Source: Murimonas intestini (GTDB taxonomy: Bacteria; Bacillota; Clostridia; Lachnospirales; Lachnospiraceae). Taken from it: a stretch of DNA of 64,000 nt. Where the stretch lies: assembly GCA_003148945.1 (NCBI GenBank), contig QGGY01000017.1, forward strand, positions 62,001 through 126,000, in the 5' to 3' direction. Below are positions 42,208 to 51,067 of this stretch, piece by piece; position 1 is the first letter of the stretch, and every line of letters begins with the position of its first letter. The position numbers were made by a program, and so were the translations under genes. The notes below the pieces were generated by a model. It saw nothing but the letters and a program-made list of their open reading frames with translations, was not told the DNA's origin and searched no databases.

Positions 42208-43602
42208 ATGGAAAAAAGAGAAGAATATAAGCGTTTAATTATGTTTACGGCTTCTTTCATAATTATAGCACTGCAGACATTGGTATTTGCCCATTTATGG
42301 TACAGCTATTACCGATTCGGAGAAATAATAACGATTGAATTTTGGAAAAGAGGGAACTGGACAGTAATCGCAATTTATGCATTGATGGTCTTTTTATTTT
42401 CAAATGCATTTGGTGCATTTAAAGTTGGATATCTAAGGGTTATGGATGTTTTGTTTTCCCAGTTTTTGTCAGTCTTGTGTGTTAATGGCGTGACATATCT
42501 GCAGTTGGCATTAATTGGAAGATGGAAGTTTCTAGAGTATAGCCTGCCGATTGTAAAAATAACTGGTATAGATTTAGTGCTTGTTTTCTTCTGGGTTATA
42601 TTTATGCGATGGATCTATGCAAAGATATATCCCCCAAGGAAGATGCTTCTTATCTATGGGGAACACAGCCCGGACGCATTGATTGAAAAAATATCGACAA
42701 GAGAAGACAAATATAATATCTGTGAAACTATTCATATTGATTCAGGAATGGAAGAATTACAAAAGAAAATTGGTTCATATAAGGCTATTGTACTTGGGGA
42801 TATACCGTCAGGAATCAGGAACCGTCTTCTTAAATATTGTTTTGCTAAGTCTATCAGATGTTATACGATCCCCAAAATATCGGATATTATGCTTCGGAGT
42901 GCAGATGATATACATCTGTTTGATACACCCCTTCTGCTTTCTAGAAATAGAGGGATGACGGCGGAGCAGAAGTTTTTCAAAAGAATGATGGACGTTATTG
43001 TTTCAGTATTAGGTATTTTAATAGCATTGCCTTTTATGCTGATTATATCTGTGTGTATTAAAGCGTATGACAGAGGGCCTGTCATATATAAACAGGAGCG
43101 CCTTACATTACATGGAAAGCCTTTTTATGTGTATAAATTCAGAAGTATGAGAGTAGACTCTGAGAATGAGGGTGCACGTCTGGCTATGAAAAATGACGAC
43201 AGGATAACGCCGGTAGGCAGAGTGCTGCGAAATATTCATTTTGATGAACTTCCTCAATTGTTTAATGTTTTAAAAGGGGACATGTCACTTGTCGGTCCAA
43301 GACCTGAAAGACCATGTATTTTCAAAGAGTATGAAAAGGAAATTCCAGAATTTACATTCAGATTAAAAGTAAAAGCTGGTTTAACAGGATATGCTCAGGT
43401 CTATGGTAAATATAATACAACACCTTATGACAAACTTAAGTTGGACCTGACCTATATAGAAAAGTATAGTATTTGGCTTGATTGGAAAATAATGTTTGCC
43501 ACAATAAAGATACTTTTCCAAAAAGAAAACACTGAGGGCGTAGAAAACTGGCAGACAACTGCTGCGACTAAAGAAAAAACTCATGAAATAGAAGAAGAGT
43601 GA
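42208..43602 (+). CDS. Polyprenyl-phosphate sugar-1-phosphate transferase (WbaP/WcaJ-type initiating enzyme)
   Basis: The 464-residue protein has four N-terminal helices, a nucleotide-binding-like middle part (residues 140-240) and a re-entrant/TM helix at about 255-280. The C-terminal bacterial sugar transferase domain carries FKRMMDVIVSVLGI, GPVIYKQERL, YKFRSMRVDSE, LPQLFNVLKGDMSLVGPRPERP and KAGLTGYAQVYGKYN. It transfers hexose-1-phosphate from a nucleotide sugar to undecaprenyl phosphate, starting repeat-unit synthesis. It overlaps an alternative start of the next gene. Confidence 0.93.
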   Translation: MEKREEYKRLIMFTASFIIIALQTLVFAHLWYSYYRFGEIITIEFWKRGNWTVIAIYALMVFLFSNAFGAFKVGYLRVMDVLFSQFLSVLCVNGVTYLQLALIGRWKFLEYSLPIVKITGIDLVLVFFWVIFMRWIYAKIYPPRKMLLIYGEHSPDALIEKISTREDKYNICETIHIDSGMEELQKKIGSYKAIVLGDIPSGIRNRLLKYCFAKSIRCYTIPKISDIMLRSADDIHLFDTPLLLSRNRGMTAEQKFFKRMMDVIVSVLGILIALPFMLIISVCIKAYDRGPVIYKQERLTLHGKPFYVYKFRSMRVDSENEGARLAMKNDDRITPVGRVLRNIHFDELPQLFNVLKGDMSLVGPRPERPCIFKEYEKEIPEFTFRLKVKAGLTGYAQVYGKYNTTPYDKLKLDLTYIEKYSIWLDWKIMFATIKILFQKENTEGVENWQTTAATKEKTHEIEEE

Positions 43603-43613
43603 CAGGAGATAAT

Positions 43614-44462
43614 ATGGGATTCTCTGTATTAATGTCGATTTATGAAAAAGAAAAACCGGAATATTTCAGGGAGGCAATAGACAGTGTGCTTGCACAGACT
43701 ATGCCTCCGGATGAAATAGTTCTTGTTGAAGATGGACCGCTTCCATTAGAGCTGGATTGTGTTATTGAGGAATATCATAAGAAACATAGTATTTTAAAAT
43801 TGGTTCAGCTAAAGGAAAACGTCAAATTAGGAAAAGCCTTAGCGGAAGGGTTAAGGTATTGTAGCTGCGAGTTTGTGGCAAGAATGGATACGGATGATAT
43901 AGCTGTTAAAGATAGGTTTGAAAAACAGTATAATTATATGCAGGAGCATGGAAATGTTTCTGTGGTAGGAGGAAGTATCTGTGAGTTTGGAGAGAGAGGC
44001 GGGGAGGTTAGAATCAAGAAAATGCCTCTTTCACATGAAGAGATTAGAGAGTATGCGAAATATAGGAATCCGCTTAACCACATGACGGTAATGTTTAGAA
44101 AGGAAGATGTTCTTGAGGCTGGTGGCTATGAACATTTTCCTTTTTTGGAAGATTATGATTTATGGTGCCGGCTGCTTGCTAATAGGAAAGTACTAAATAA
44201 TCTGCCGGATGTGTTAGTTAATGCCAGGTGTGGAGACGGACTCTATGGACGGAGAGGAGGATGGAAATATTTTACAAGATATTGCAAACTTAGAAAAAAA
44301 CAACGCGGACTGGGACTGCTTAATTGGCTGGAATATTGTATTAGTATTGTTTTGACTTTTGGAGTGACAGTGCCGGGAAACAGAATTAGGAAAGTTATAT
44401 ATCGATATGTCTTAAGAAGAAATGATAATAAATTACAAAATATTGAAAAAAGGCCGTTTTGA
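43614..44462 (+). CDS. Family 2 glycosyltransferase
   Basis: The 282-residue protein starts at ATG 43614, 5 bp behind AGGAG; a GTG at 43599 would overlap the previous gene. The GT2 signatures are SVLMSIYEKEKPEYFREAIDSVLAQT, LVEDGPLP, ARMDTDDIA (the DxD site) and FLEDYDLWCRLL, resembling the WaaV/AmsE-like subgroup. The acceptor is unknown. Confidence 0.88.
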   Translation: MGFSVLMSIYEKEKPEYFREAIDSVLAQTMPPDEIVLVEDGPLPLELDCVIEEYHKKHSILKLVQLKENVKLGKALAEGLRYCSCEFVARMDTDDIAVKDRFEKQYNYMQEHGNVSVVGGSICEFGERGGEVRIKKMPLSHEEIREYAKYRNPLNHMTVMFRKEDVLEAGGYEHFPFLEDYDLWCRLLANRKVLNNLPDVLVNARCGDGLYGRRGGWKYFTRYCKLRKKQRGLGLLNWLEYCISIVLTFGVTVPGNRIRKVIYRYVLRRNDNKLQNIEKRPF

Positions 44463-44491
44463 TTGCAATATCATATGGCTTGTGCTAGAAT
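44463..44491 (+). promoter_or_regulatory. Possible internal promoter
   Basis: TTGCAA (44463-44468) and TAGAAT (44486-44491), 17 bp apart, lie in the 85-bp gap before the tandem GT2 pair. Both boxes are imperfect. Confidence 0.4.
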
Positions 44492-44547
44492 AGGAAAGGC
44501 AATGGTTATAAACTGTATACAAAAACCAATAAAATGAGAGAAAATCA

Positions 44548-45558
44548 ATGAACGAAAAAATTTTGACGGTTGTAGTACCGTCTTATAATGTTGAAAAATA
44601 TTTAAATCAATGTCTGGATTCATTTATTGTTGAAGATATTCTTGCAGATTTGGAAGTGCTTATTGTGAACGATGGTTCTAAAGATAACACAGAAAAAATT
44701 GGTCTGCAGTATCAAACAGAATATCCACAAACATTTAAAGTCATTACAAAGGAAAATGGCGGGCATGGTTCAGCAATTAATACGGGTATTTCAAATGCGT
44801 CAGGAAAATATTTTAAAGTCGTTGACGGAGATGACTGGATTAATACATCAGAATTGAAAGATTTTATGCGGTTTTTAAAGAAAAGCAGCGTGGATATAGT
44901 GGCATCAAATTACTGCTGGATCGATCACGGTACTCAGAAGCCCATGCAGCGTCAGGAGCATCCATTTGAGGGTATAGAGTATAAAAAAGATTATCTATTT
45001 GATGAGATCAGCAGCAGAGTTTTTATTAAGATGCATTCTATGACCATTAAGACCCAAATATTAAGTGAACATAATATAAAAATTTCTGAACACCGGTTTT
45101 ATGTGGATGCGGAATATATCTTTTTTCCTATTCCTTATGTAAGAACGGTTTCTTTTTATGAATCAGAGATGTATATGTATCGTTTAGGGCTTCCGGGACA
45201 GAGCATGGATGTTAAAAAAATGCAGAAAAATTTGCAGCATCATTATGACGTTCTGATGAGAATGATATCATATTATGAGGAGTTAGATAAGTCTGGGTTA
45301 TCAGAAGCTAAACTTAAGTATCTTCAGTACAGTATTTCCAGAATGCTTACCAGCCAGTTTAAGATTTATATTAGCTTTCCTCTGGGAAATGGTATGCGAA
45401 GAAAGATGATGGATTTAGATAAACAGGTAAAAGCTGCATACCCTCAGATATATAGTGCTGTAACTAATAAAAGTATCTGGATATTGCGCAAAAGTGGTTA
45501 CTTGCTGTTTCCGGCGGCTGTAGTGAGCTTTAGGCTTTTGAAGGCGAAAATAAAGTAA
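44548..45558 (+). CDS. Family 2 glycosyltransferase (tandem pair, copy 1)
   Basis: The product has 336 residues. The GT2 domain has VVPSYNVEKYLNQCLDSF, LIVNDGSKDNT, the subgroup motif KENGGHGSAINTGI and the metal site VVDGDDW. A C-terminal region of about 130 residues, aromatic-rich and partly amphipathic, follows. It is clearly related to the next gene over its whole length. No gene-specific clue to sugar or acceptor is visible. Confidence 0.88.
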   Translation: MNEKILTVVVPSYNVEKYLNQCLDSFIVEDILADLEVLIVNDGSKDNTEKIGLQYQTEYPQTFKVITKENGGHGSAINTGISNASGKYFKVVDGDDWINTSELKDFMRFLKKSSVDIVASNYCWIDHGTQKPMQRQEHPFEGIEYKKDYLFDEISSRVFIKMHSMTIKTQILSEHNIKISEHRFYVDAEYIFFPIPYVRTVSFYESEMYMYRLGLPGQSMDVKKMQKNLQHHYDVLMRMISYYEELDKSGLSEAKLKYLQYSISRMLTSQFKIYISFPLGNGMRRKMMDLDKQVKAAYPQIYSAVTNKSIWILRKSGYLLFPAAVVSFRLLKAKIK

Positions 45559-45569
45559 AAGGGTTGATT

Positions 45570-46580
45570 ATGTTGAAGATTGTGACGTTTATAATACCTG
45601 CTTATAATGCAGAAAAGTATTTAGAGAAATGTTTAAAATCCTTTTTAAGTCCGGAAATTAATGAAACAATAGATGTCCTTATAATTAATGATGGGTCTGG
45701 TGACAGGACTTCCATGATTGCCCGTGAATTTGCTGAAAAGTATCCAGGGATTTTCAGGGTTATTGATAAGGCCAACGGGGGCCATGGTTCAACTATTAAT
45801 ATTGGGGCTGAAAAGGCTTTAGGTAAGTATATAAAAGTAATTGATTCAGATGATTGGGTTGAGACAGATAATCTGATAAAATATGTTGAAAGCCTAAAAG
45901 AATCTGAAGCTGATGTTATCCTGACTCATTATTATACGTTTGATATAAATACGTGTAAAAAGCAGCAGCATAAAGTATATGATGAGGATTTTAACAGTAC
46001 AAAAAGCCTAAAAGATATTATGGGACAATTCGACAAATACGATGATTGTCTTTGTTTTCATGGGATTACGTATAATACAAAATTTTATAGATCATGCGGA
46101 ATAAATCTATCAGAGCATGTGTTTTACGAAGATAATGAATATGCTACCTTTCCTTATTATAAAGCGGAGACAATCTGCAGCCTTGATTTATTTCTGTATG
46201 TATACAGGGTAGGAGATGTCAGCCAAAGTGTATCTGTTGAAAGCCGAATTAAGAAAATAGATCATGAAAGAAAAGTTGCATCTTCTATGATAGATTTTTA
46301 TTATTCGCATAAAATGAGTGAGGCGGCTAAAGATTATTTTTGTGTGAAAATAACAAGAGTGCTTGCCAGCTATTGGATAACTTGCTTTTTGTGTATACCA
46401 GACAGAAAGGAAGGAAGGCGTCTTGGAAAAACAATGTACAAACAGCTTGAAGACAAAGATGAGATCAGAGATGCTTTGAAAAAAAAATATATAACGCTGC
46501 TGTTTATGGGCTATTTACATTTGGATAAAAAGTGTCTGGACAGGATGATTGAGTTTGCAAAAAAACGGAGGCAAAGATGA
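45570..46580 (+). CDS. Family 2 glycosyltransferase (tandem pair, copy 2)
   Basis: From the ATG at 45570 (AAAAGGG upstream; an in-frame TTG lies at 45564) the protein has 336 residues. It has IIPAYNAEKYLEKCLKSF, LIINDGSGDRT, KANGGHGSTINIGAEKA and VIDSDDWVE. It parallels its neighbour in length and motif order, indicating gene duplication and divergence. Its stop overlaps the ABC permease start, so the pair is coupled to the exporter genes. Confidence 0.88.
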   Translation: MLKIVTFIIPAYNAEKYLEKCLKSFLSPEINETIDVLIINDGSGDRTSMIAREFAEKYPGIFRVIDKANGGHGSTINIGAEKALGKYIKVIDSDDWVETDNLIKYVESLKESEADVILTHYYTFDINTCKKQQHKVYDEDFNSTKSLKDIMGQFDKYDDCLCFHGITYNTKFYRSCGINLSEHVFYEDNEYATFPYYKAETICSLDLFLYVYRVGDVSQSVSVESRIKKIDHERKVASSMIDFYYSHKMSEAAKDYFCVKITRVLASYWITCFLCIPDRKEGRRLGKTMYKQLEDKDEIRDALKKKYITLLFMGYLHLDKKCLDRMIEFAKKRRQR

Positions 46581-47362
46581 ATCTGATAGGAAGAATGCAG
46601 GGATTCTATAAATATAAGGATTTGCTGGTGCAGCTGGTATCCAGGGATTTAAAATTAAAATACAGGAGAAGTTTTCTGGGATACGTTTGGAGCATACTAA
46701 ATCCTTTACTTTTGATGCTGGTAATGACAATTGTATTTTCACATATATTCCGTTTTGATATAGCGAATTATCCGGTATATTTGATTATAGGACAAACATT
46801 GTATAATTATATGAATAATTCCACAACGCATGCTATTTATTCAATTACAGATAACGGGCCTCTTTTGAAAAAGACATATGTACCCAAGTATATCTTTACG
46901 CTTGCGAAGATTACAAGTGGGTTAGTGGATTTCCTTTTTTCTTTGGGAGCTATGCTTTTAGTAATGATTTTTACAGGTATTTCACTGAATTTTAAAATGC
47001 TTTACCTGCCTGTTATTGCTGTGCAGCTGTATCTTTTTTGCTTGGGACTTGGAATGTTTCTGGCGCAGGCTGCTGTTTTTTTCAGAGATATCCAGTATAT
47101 CTATAATGTGGTCTTGATGGCGTGGATGTATTGTACTCCTGTTTTTTATCCGATGGATGTTCTGCCTGCAACGCTGCAGTGGCTGGTATCACACTTTAAT
47201 CCGTTGTATATATATATACAGCAGTTCAGGAGCATTGTCCTGGAAAATCAGTTTGTATCTATGAGATTTGAAGGGCTGGGATGGCTGTATGCTTTTATAG
47301 CACTGCTTTTAGGATGCATCACATTCTTCAGGTCGCAGGACAAGTTTATACTTTATATTTAG
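46577..47362 (+). CDS. ABC-2 type polysaccharide exporter permease (Wzm/TagG-like)
   Basis: The 261-residue protein has six hydrophobic helices and the family start pattern YKDLLVQLVSRDLKLKYRRSFLGYVWSILNPLL, followed by MTIVFSHIFRF. The C-terminal region has YCTPVFYPMDVLP and HFNPLYIYIQQFRSIVL, typical of polysaccharide/teichoic acid exporters. It works with the ATP-binding protein encoded 17 bp downstream. The complex would move a completed lipid-linked polymer across the membrane. Confidence 0.93.
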   Translation: MNLIGRMQGFYKYKDLLVQLVSRDLKLKYRRSFLGYVWSILNPLLLMLVMTIVFSHIFRFDIANYPVYLIIGQTLYNYMNNSTTHAIYSITDNGPLLKKTYVPKYIFTLAKITSGLVDFLFSLGAMLLVMIFTGISLNFKMLYLPVIAVQLYLFCLGLGMFLAQAAVFFRDIQYIYNVVLMAWMYCTPVFYPMDVLPATLQWLVSHFNPLYIYIQQFRSIVLENQFVSMRFEGLGWLYAFIALLLGCITFFRSQDKFILYI

Positions 47363-47379
47363 CAGTGAAAGGATAAAAA

Positions 47380-48117
47380 ATGGAAGATTACATCGTGTCA
47401 GTTGAAAATGCAACTGTGCGCTTTAATATGGCGTCGGAAAACATTGATAATATAAAGGAGTATTTTGTAAAACTCATACAAAGGAAATTGATGTTTCAGG
47501 AGTTTTTTGCTCTGAAGGATATAAATCTACAGATAAAAAGAGGAGAGGCTTGGGGAATCATAGGGACAAACGGGTCTGGAAAGTCCACATTGCTTAAATT
47601 GATCAGCGGGATACTTAAGCCTTATAAAGGAAAAGTTAGGGTAAACGGTATTATAGCACCGTTGATTGAGTTAGGAGCAGGCTTCGATATGAATCTTACA
47701 GCAAGAGAGAATGTTTTCCTGAATGGAACTTTACTCGGTCATTCAAAGAAATATATGGAAGAACATTTTGATGAGATTATTGAGTTTGCAGAACTGTGGG
47801 ATTTTTTGGACGTGCCAATGAAGAATTATTCGTCAGGTATGCAGGCCAGACTTGGTTTTTCAGTGGCGACCATGGTTCGGCCGGATATTTTAATCGTAGA
47901 TGAGATTCTTGCAGTAGGCGATTATAAGTTTACAAAAAAGTGTGAGCAGAGGATGAAAGAAATGCTGGATGGAGGGACTACGTTATTGTTTGTTTCACAC
48001 ACTATTGAGGATATAAAAGAGATGTGCACCCATGCAATATGGATTGATAAAGGCATTGCAATGCAGCAAGGGCTGGCTGAAGAAGTCTGTAATGCCTATA
48101 TAGCAGCACAGCAATAA
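47380..48117 (+). CDS. ABC polysaccharide exporter ATP-binding protein (Wzt/TagH-like, short form)
   Basis: The 245-residue protein has Walker A GTNGSGKSTLLKLI, the Q-loop region IAPLIELGAGFDMNLTARENVFLNG typical of this subfamily, ABC signature YSSGMQARLGFS and Walker B ILIVDEIL. The long N-terminal loop (residues 20-45) before the first beta-strand is also characteristic. It lacks the C-terminal carbohydrate-binding domain of some Wzt proteins, suggesting export without recognition of a modified chain end. It pairs with the upstream permease. Confidence 0.94.
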   Translation: MEDYIVSVENATVRFNMASENIDNIKEYFVKLIQRKLMFQEFFALKDINLQIKRGEAWGIIGTNGSGKSTLLKLISGILKPYKGKVRVNGIIAPLIELGAGFDMNLTARENVFLNGTLLGHSKKYMEEHFDEIIEFAELWDFLDVPMKNYSSGMQARLGFSVATMVRPDILIVDEILAVGDYKFTKKCEQRMKEMLDGGTTLLFVSHTIEDIKEMCTHAIWIDKGIAMQQGLAEEVCNAYIAAQQ

Positions 48118-48137
48118 AAATTGAGGAGGAATAAAAA

Positions 48138-49247
48138 ATGAAATATGATTATTTGGTAGTTGGAGCCGGATTATTCGGGGCAGTATTTGCCTATGAGGCA
48201 AACAAGAAAGGGAAAAAGTGTCTTGTGATTGACAAAAGGGATCACATAGCAGGAAATATTTACTGTGAAAAGGTTGAAGATATCAATGTCCATAAATATG
48301 GGGCACATATTTTCCATACCTCTAAAAAAGAGATTTGGGACTATGTCAATCAGTTTGCAGAATTTAATAATTACGTCAATTCACCTGTGGCGATATATAA
48401 GGATGAATTATATAACCTGCCGTTTAATATGAATACATTCAGTAAAATGTGGGGTATCCGCACCCCCGAAGAAGCAAGGAAAAAAATTGAAGAGCAGGTA
48501 AAGGAACTGAATATAACTGAGCCTAAGAACCTGGAAGAGCAGGCGCTTTCTTTAGTAGGCCGTGATGTATACGAAAAATTGATAAAAGGATATACAGAGA
48601 AACAGTGGGGGCGTGACTGCAAGGATCTGCCTTCATTTATCATAAAACGTCTTCCTCTGAGGTTTATTTACGATAATAATTATTTTAATGACCGTTTCCA
48701 AGGGATACCAATGGGCGGATATACAAAAATAGTTGAAAAAATGCTGGAGGGAATCGAAGTTAAGACAAATACGGATTTTTTTGAGTTTAGAAAGGAAAAT
48801 CCAGATATTGCAGGCAAAATAATATTCACTGGAATGATTGATGAATACTTTGGTTACAAGCTGGGAGCTTTGGAATACCGTTCTGTTAGATTTGAGACGG
48901 AGGTACTGGACTGTGAAAACTATCAGGGAAATGCTGTGGTGAATTATACGGAAAGGGAAGTTCCATATACTAGAATCATCGAACATAAACATTTTGAGTT
49001 TGGAAAACAGCCTAAGACTGTTATATCAAAAGAATATTCTTCAGAATGGAAAGTGGGAATGGAACCTTACTATCCTGTAAATGATGAAAAAAACAACACA
49101 TTATTTGAACAGTACAAGGAACTTGGAACTAAGGAAGAGAATGTGATTTTTGGAGGCAGACTTGGAAATTATAAGTATTATGATATGGATAAAGTAATAG
49201 AAGCTGCTCTTGAGGCAGCAGGGCAGGAGTTACAGGAGAGAGAATAA
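48138..49247 (+). CDS. glf: UDP-galactopyranose mutase
   Basis: The 369-residue flavoprotein has the N-terminal FAD loop VVGAGLFGAVFAYEANKKGK..VIDKRDHIAGNIY, the family NVHKYGAHIFHTS and the substrate region YTEKQWGRD. The C-terminal GRLGNYKYYDMD is also typical. It converts UDP-galactopyranose to UDP-galactofuranose. AGGAGGAATAAAA precedes the ATG. The next gene encodes a GlfT-like transferase, so donor and user are adjacent. Confidence 0.97.
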   Translation: MKYDYLVVGAGLFGAVFAYEANKKGKKCLVIDKRDHIAGNIYCEKVEDINVHKYGAHIFHTSKKEIWDYVNQFAEFNNYVNSPVAIYKDELYNLPFNMNTFSKMWGIRTPEEARKKIEEQVKELNITEPKNLEEQALSLVGRDVYEKLIKGYTEKQWGRDCKDLPSFIIKRLPLRFIYDNNYFNDRFQGIPMGGYTKIVEKMLEGIEVKTNTDFFEFRKENPDIAGKIIFTGMIDEYFGYKLGALEYRSVRFETEVLDCENYQGNAVVNYTEREVPYTRIIEHKHFEFGKQPKTVISKEYSSEWKVGMEPYYPVNDEKNNTLFEQYKELGTKEENVIFGGRLGNYKYYDMDKVIEAALEAAGQELQERE

Positions 49248-49248
49248 A

Positions 49249-51066
49249 ATGGCAAAAAATACAGTGATATTACAAAATATTTTATTTCCTGAAGTAGGAG
49301 TGTGTACGGAAAGGGAGTTGTATTTTCGTTATAACAGCAAAGTGAGCTCGTTGGCGGAGGAAAAGGGTATTCTGTTCATGCAGGATGGAAAAGTGAAGTT
49401 TGATACCTATTTCAATGGATTTTCAATGGGAAAGTGGAAGAAATATACAGTGCTGGATAGTTTGAAACTTAACCTTTGTATAAGAGGAAAGTTTCTTGTT
49501 GAGTTATGCAGTATAGAAAAAATCCATAAAGATATCCTGAAAAAAGTGCTAAGCAGGGAAGTTGTCCAGTGTGATGAAAAAGGCGAGGTTCAGGTAGAAT
49601 TCCCACAAGGTAATGGAAAAGGGATGTATACCTTTTCATTAAAAAGTCTGGATAAAAAGGCCTATTTCTATGGAGGATGCTATTGTACTGATGTTGAAGA
49701 AGAGAAGCTGCGTAAAGTAAAGATTGGTATAGATATTTGTACATTCCGCAGGGAAGCCTTTGTTGAAAAGAATATTAGAATCCTGAAAGAGAGCATTCTG
49801 GAAAATGAAAATAGTTTAATGAAGGACAATCTGGAAATTTTTATTTCAGATAATGGTCAGACTCTGGACAGGGAAAAGTTACAGACTGATAAAGTCCATA
49901 TTTTTCCGAACAGAAATCTGGGAGGCTCAGGCGGTTTTACGCGTGGGCTTATAGAAATCAACAAGAGTAAAAATGATAATGGCGTTACACATGCACTTCT
50001 GATGGATGACGACATTGTTATTGAGACAGAGTCTTTATTTAAAACGTATCGAATATTGACGATGCTGAAAGATGATTATGCGGATGCCTTTATCGGCGGA
50101 GCAATGCTCAGACTGGACAAACAGAATATCCAGGAGGAGTCCGGCGCCTCATGGAATGCGGGATATCTGAATTCACTAAAAAAGAATTTGGATTTGAATT
50201 TATTAGATGCCTGTCTGTATAATGAGTTTGAAGAGTATACCGAATTTAATGCGTGGTGGTATTGTTGTTTCCCTATATCGGTAGTAAAGGATGATAATCT
50301 GCCGCTGCCAATATTCATCAGGGGTGATGACGTGGAATATGGACTGCGCAACATGAAGCATCTGGTTTTAATGAATGGCATTTGCGTGTGGCATGAACCA
50401 TTTGAAAATAAGTATTCTTCATTTTTACAGTATTATATTTTAAGGAATCAGCTGATCGATAATTCTTTTCATTTTCCAGGATATAAAAAGAAGACTTTCT
50501 ACCGGGCATTAGTTGGAAGCTGTCTGCGGGAAATGATGTATTACCGTTATAAAAATGTTGACTTAATCCTGCGAGGCGTGAATGATTTTTATAAGGGACC
50601 TGAATGGCTGATGAATCAGGACGGAGAACAGCTTCATAAAGATATAATGGCTTCCGGATATAGAGGCGTTGATATTGATGAACTGGATATACCGTTTAAT
50701 TATCCGATGTATGAGAATAGTAGGATAAATGCAGATAATAAAAAGAAAAAAATGAAGAGAATACTTACGTTTAATGGTATGCTGCTAAAAGCCAAAGGGT
50801 ATAATGTTGTTCCCATGGCAGGGGCAAGGCCAACTAATTTTTATAGAAAGAAACGTGTATTAAATTATGATATAACAAGTAATAAAGGTTTTATAACAGA
50901 GAAGAGCTATAAAGAATTTTTTAGATGTATGGGCAGGCTTATAAAGGTTTCAACTGCAACACTTGGAAAATTTGACAAAGCAAAGAAGGTTTATCAGACA
51001 AAAGGGCCTGAACTTAGAACCTTAAAGTTCTGGAACCATTTTTTGGGATTAGAAGAGGAAAGATAA
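49249..51066 (+). CDS. GlfT-like galactofuranosyltransferase (GT2)
   Basis: From the ATG at 49249 (AGGAGAGAG upstream) the protein has 605 residues; an in-frame TTG at 49210 overlaps glf. An N-terminal beta-rich domain (1-150) precedes the GT2 core with KIGIDICTFRREAFVEKNI, FPNRNLGGSGGFTRGL and the DDD metal motif LLMDDDIVIE. It continues with NAWWYCCFP and IFIRGDDVEYGLRN and a long C-terminal domain. This matches bifunctional mycobacterial-type GlfT2 enzymes that polymerise galactofuranose. Together with glf it predicts Galf in the polymer. Confidence 0.9.
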   Translation: MAKNTVILQNILFPEVGVCTERELYFRYNSKVSSLAEEKGILFMQDGKVKFDTYFNGFSMGKWKKYTVLDSLKLNLCIRGKFLVELCSIEKIHKDILKKVLSREVVQCDEKGEVQVEFPQGNGKGMYTFSLKSLDKKAYFYGGCYCTDVEEEKLRKVKIGIDICTFRREAFVEKNIRILKESILENENSLMKDNLEIFISDNGQTLDREKLQTDKVHIFPNRNLGGSGGFTRGLIEINKSKNDNGVTHALLMDDDIVIETESLFKTYRILTMLKDDYADAFIGGAMLRLDKQNIQEESGASWNAGYLNSLKKNLDLNLLDACLYNEFEEYTEFNAWWYCCFPISVVKDDNLPLPIFIRGDDVEYGLRNMKHLVLMNGICVWHEPFENKYSSFLQYYILRNQLIDNSFHFPGYKKKTFYRALVGSCLREMMYYRYKNVDLILRGVNDFYKGPEWLMNQDGEQLHKDIMASGYRGVDIDELDIPFNYPMYENSRINADNKKKKMKRILTFNGMLLKAKGYNVVPMAGARPTNFYRKKRVLNYDITSNKGFITEKSYKEFFRCMGRLIKVSTATLGKFDKAKKVYQTKGPELRTLKFWNHFLGLEEER

Positions 51067-51067
51067 G

